DNA of 9,819 bases from an uncultured Mollicutes bacterium (GTDB lineage Bacteria > Bacillota_I > Bacilli_A > Acholeplasmatales > Anaeroplasmataceae), in assembly GCA_937905855.1 (NCBI GenBank), contig CALCWU010000024.1, positions 1-9,819 on the forward strand, read 5' to 3'. Under the pieces are notes generated by a model. It was not told the origin of the DNA, did no database searches, and was given only the letters and a program-made list of their open reading frames with translations. Numbering within the stretch: position 1 is the first letter of the stretch; every line of letters begins with the position of its first letter. Of the stretch, positions 9,118 to 9,819 are shown in pieces. The translations under genes and the position numbers were made by a program.

Positions 9118-9123
9118 CTCCTT
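9118..9123 (-). promoter_or_regulatory. Ribosome binding site of gene C, wide spacing
   Basis: AAGGAG overlaps the TAA stop of gene B and sits 15 bases before ATG 9102. This is wider than usual, but no other start codon lies between them in that frame. It decides against the upstream in-frame ATG at 9156. Confidence 0.65.
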
Positions 9124-9691
9124 ACTTGCTATTTGTAGTAACGTTAAATAAAACATTTAATTTATAGCTTAAATTTAAAAAATCATTGTTTTCTGGTTCA
9201 TTTGATACTACACCAAATACATAAAAAATTACATTTGTGCTTGTCCTTGCAGAAATACTAATTTGATTATTTTCTAAAGAAGCATTCCTTAAATCATTAA
9301 AGCTTGAATATAGTGATAAATCAGGTTCATTTGAAAAAACTAATAAACCAACGTAAGGACTATACTCGTTTATCGAATTATTCGTAATATTAACATAAAA
9401 ATCATAGTCGCAACTATTCTTTAGTGTGACTTCATATTTCAAAGCCATATCTAAAAAATATTGGTATTCAGCATCAGAAATAGTATCATTTTTATAATCA
9501 AAAAAAGCTAAATCAGTAATTGTTATTAGTTTTTCTGTATCTTTTGTTATTTCATACTCTAAACGTAAGCCGTCTGTATTTTGACTGAAGCCTGGTATTT
9601 CATCTCTTTTAGTAAACCAAGCATAGGATGTAACTGCAAGTACAATTAAAGCTATGACAAATGTAATTATCGGCAATATCATCTTTTTCAT
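9122..9691 (-). CDS. Exported TasA/camelysin-like protein with SipW-type signal peptide (189 aa)
   Basis: MKKMILPII is followed by a hydrophobic core and then VTSYAWFTKRD, with likely cleavage after Ala24. The YA plus aromatic-pair plus Thr pattern sits at exactly the same residues as in the next gene. SYAWFT and TYAYFT are typical of SipW-cognate signal peptides on biofilm-matrix and camelysin-like proteins. The mature part starts with NTDGLRLEYEITKD, comparable to the first beta-strand of TasA-like domains, and then alternates predicted beta-strands (YEVTLKN, YDFYVNITN, NVIFYVFGVV, YKLNVLFNVTT), consistent with one beta-sandwich. The start is supported by AAAGGA 9 bases upstream and by a 4-base overlap with gene A. 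TAA ends it 19 bases before gene C. It is likely a small secreted or fibre-forming subunit. This function is inferred from the signal peptide class, and a lone membrane-anchored protein cannot be excluded. Confidence 0.9.
   Translation of the reverse strand: MKKMILPIITFVIALIVLAVTSYAWFTKRDEIPGFSQNTDGLRLEYEITKDTEKLITITDLAFFDYKNDTISDAEYQYFLDMALKYEVTLKNSCDYDFYVNITNNSINEYSPYVGLLVFSNEPDLSLYSSFNDLRNASLENNQISISARTSTNVIFYVFGVVSNEPENNDFLNLSYKLNVLFNVTTNSK
9688..9691 (-). other. ATGA stop/start overlap between genes A and B
   Basis: The TGA of gene A shares bases with the ATG of gene B. This is a classic sign of translational coupling within one mRNA. Confidence 0.85.
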
Positions 9692-9819
9692 AGCGTATCA
9701 TCCTTTGTTAAAGCAATTTTACCAATTTTTAAGCCTTGATATTGATAACAATTGGAATTGCCTAAAACTAAAGATAAATCCTCATTATATTCTAATGCAA
9801 AATAATAATAATTATCGCC
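9688..9819 (-). CDS. C-terminal end of an unrecognised protein (43 codons visible)
   Basis: The frame is open from the window edge and reads GDNYYYFALEYNEDLSLVLG and onward, ending KIGKIALTKDDTL before TGA at 9690-9688. The stop overlaps the ATG of gene B as ATGA, the same junction type as between the third and fourth genes. This supports a real coding frame in the same operon. The visible tail is hydrophilic with probable beta-strands (YYYFALEY, LSLVLG, LKIGKIAL), has one Cys and no membrane segment or sorting motif. I do not recognise the family. Its position directly before two SipW-type substrates would suit another secreted subunit or an accessory factor, but nothing in these 43 residues shows which. 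Confidence 0.8.
   Translation of the reverse strand, partial: GDNYYYFALEYNEDLSLVLGNSNCYQYQGLKIGKIALTKDDTL
9701..9706 (-). promoter_or_regulatory. Ribosome binding site of gene B
   Basis: AAAGGA lies 9 bases before the ATG at 9691, inside the last codons of gene A. It supports the MKKMILP start. Confidence 0.75.

Noticed and set aside
9103..9156. An 18-residue longer start for gene C at ATG 9156
   Set aside because: The extension overlaps the end of gene B and would put a non-basic leader before an obvious signal peptide starting MKKRIF. The AAGGAG lies downstream of that ATG and upstream of 9102.
1..9819. Plus-strand genes, RNA genes, CRISPR arrays, insertion sequences or terminators
   Set aside because: The minus-strand frames account for almost every base. 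I saw no long plus-strand frame, no regularly spaced identical repeats, no tRNA-like cloverleaf and no GC-rich hairpin followed by a T run.

Overview
The window is AT-rich and entirely coding on the minus strand. It carries four genes of one tightly packed operon, read from high to low coordinates, and the window edges cut the operon at both ends. Leucine is mostly TTA, isoleucine ATT and asparagine AAT. Shine-Dalgarno sequences are recognisable, TGA is used as a stop and every tryptophan I read is TGG. This fits a low-GC Bacillota or Mycoplasmatota-related bacterium using the standard bacterial code, perhaps an uncultured gut relative of Acholeplasma or the RF39 group. The lineage is inferred from composition and gene type only.

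Layout in transcription order: (A) 9819..9688 is the last 43 codons of an unrecognised protein. (B) 9691..9122 is a 189-residue exported protein whose N-terminus looks like a SipW-dependent (TasA/camelysin-type) signal peptide. (C) 9102..8419 is a 227-residue protein of the same architecture. (D) 8422..1 is a giant exported protein open for at least 2807 codons, with its C-terminus beyond the window edge. A/B and C/D overlap by the four bases ATGA, and B/C are 20 bases apart start-to-stop (19 noncoding). No intergenic stretch exceeds 19 bases. No promoter, terminator, RNA gene, mobile element or CRISPR was seen, and the promoter must lie beyond base 9819.

Protein D has an ordinary signal peptide, then about 1100 residues of GLUG-like coils expected to form a right-handed beta-helix. 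These are followed by an alpha-helical module, a Ser/Thr/Tyr/Trp-rich middle region, a second alpha-helical module, and at least three tandem beta-sandwich-like domains reaching the window edge. This is the build of a very large surface adhesin or matrix protein.

Inference for the whole: two small TasA/camelysin-like proteins are co-translated with a giant beta-helix surface protein, suggesting a cell-surface fibre, matrix or adhesion system. None of these functions is proven by the sequence. The main open points are the identity of gene A, the C-terminal anchor of D, and whether a SipW-type signal peptidase is encoded nearby.
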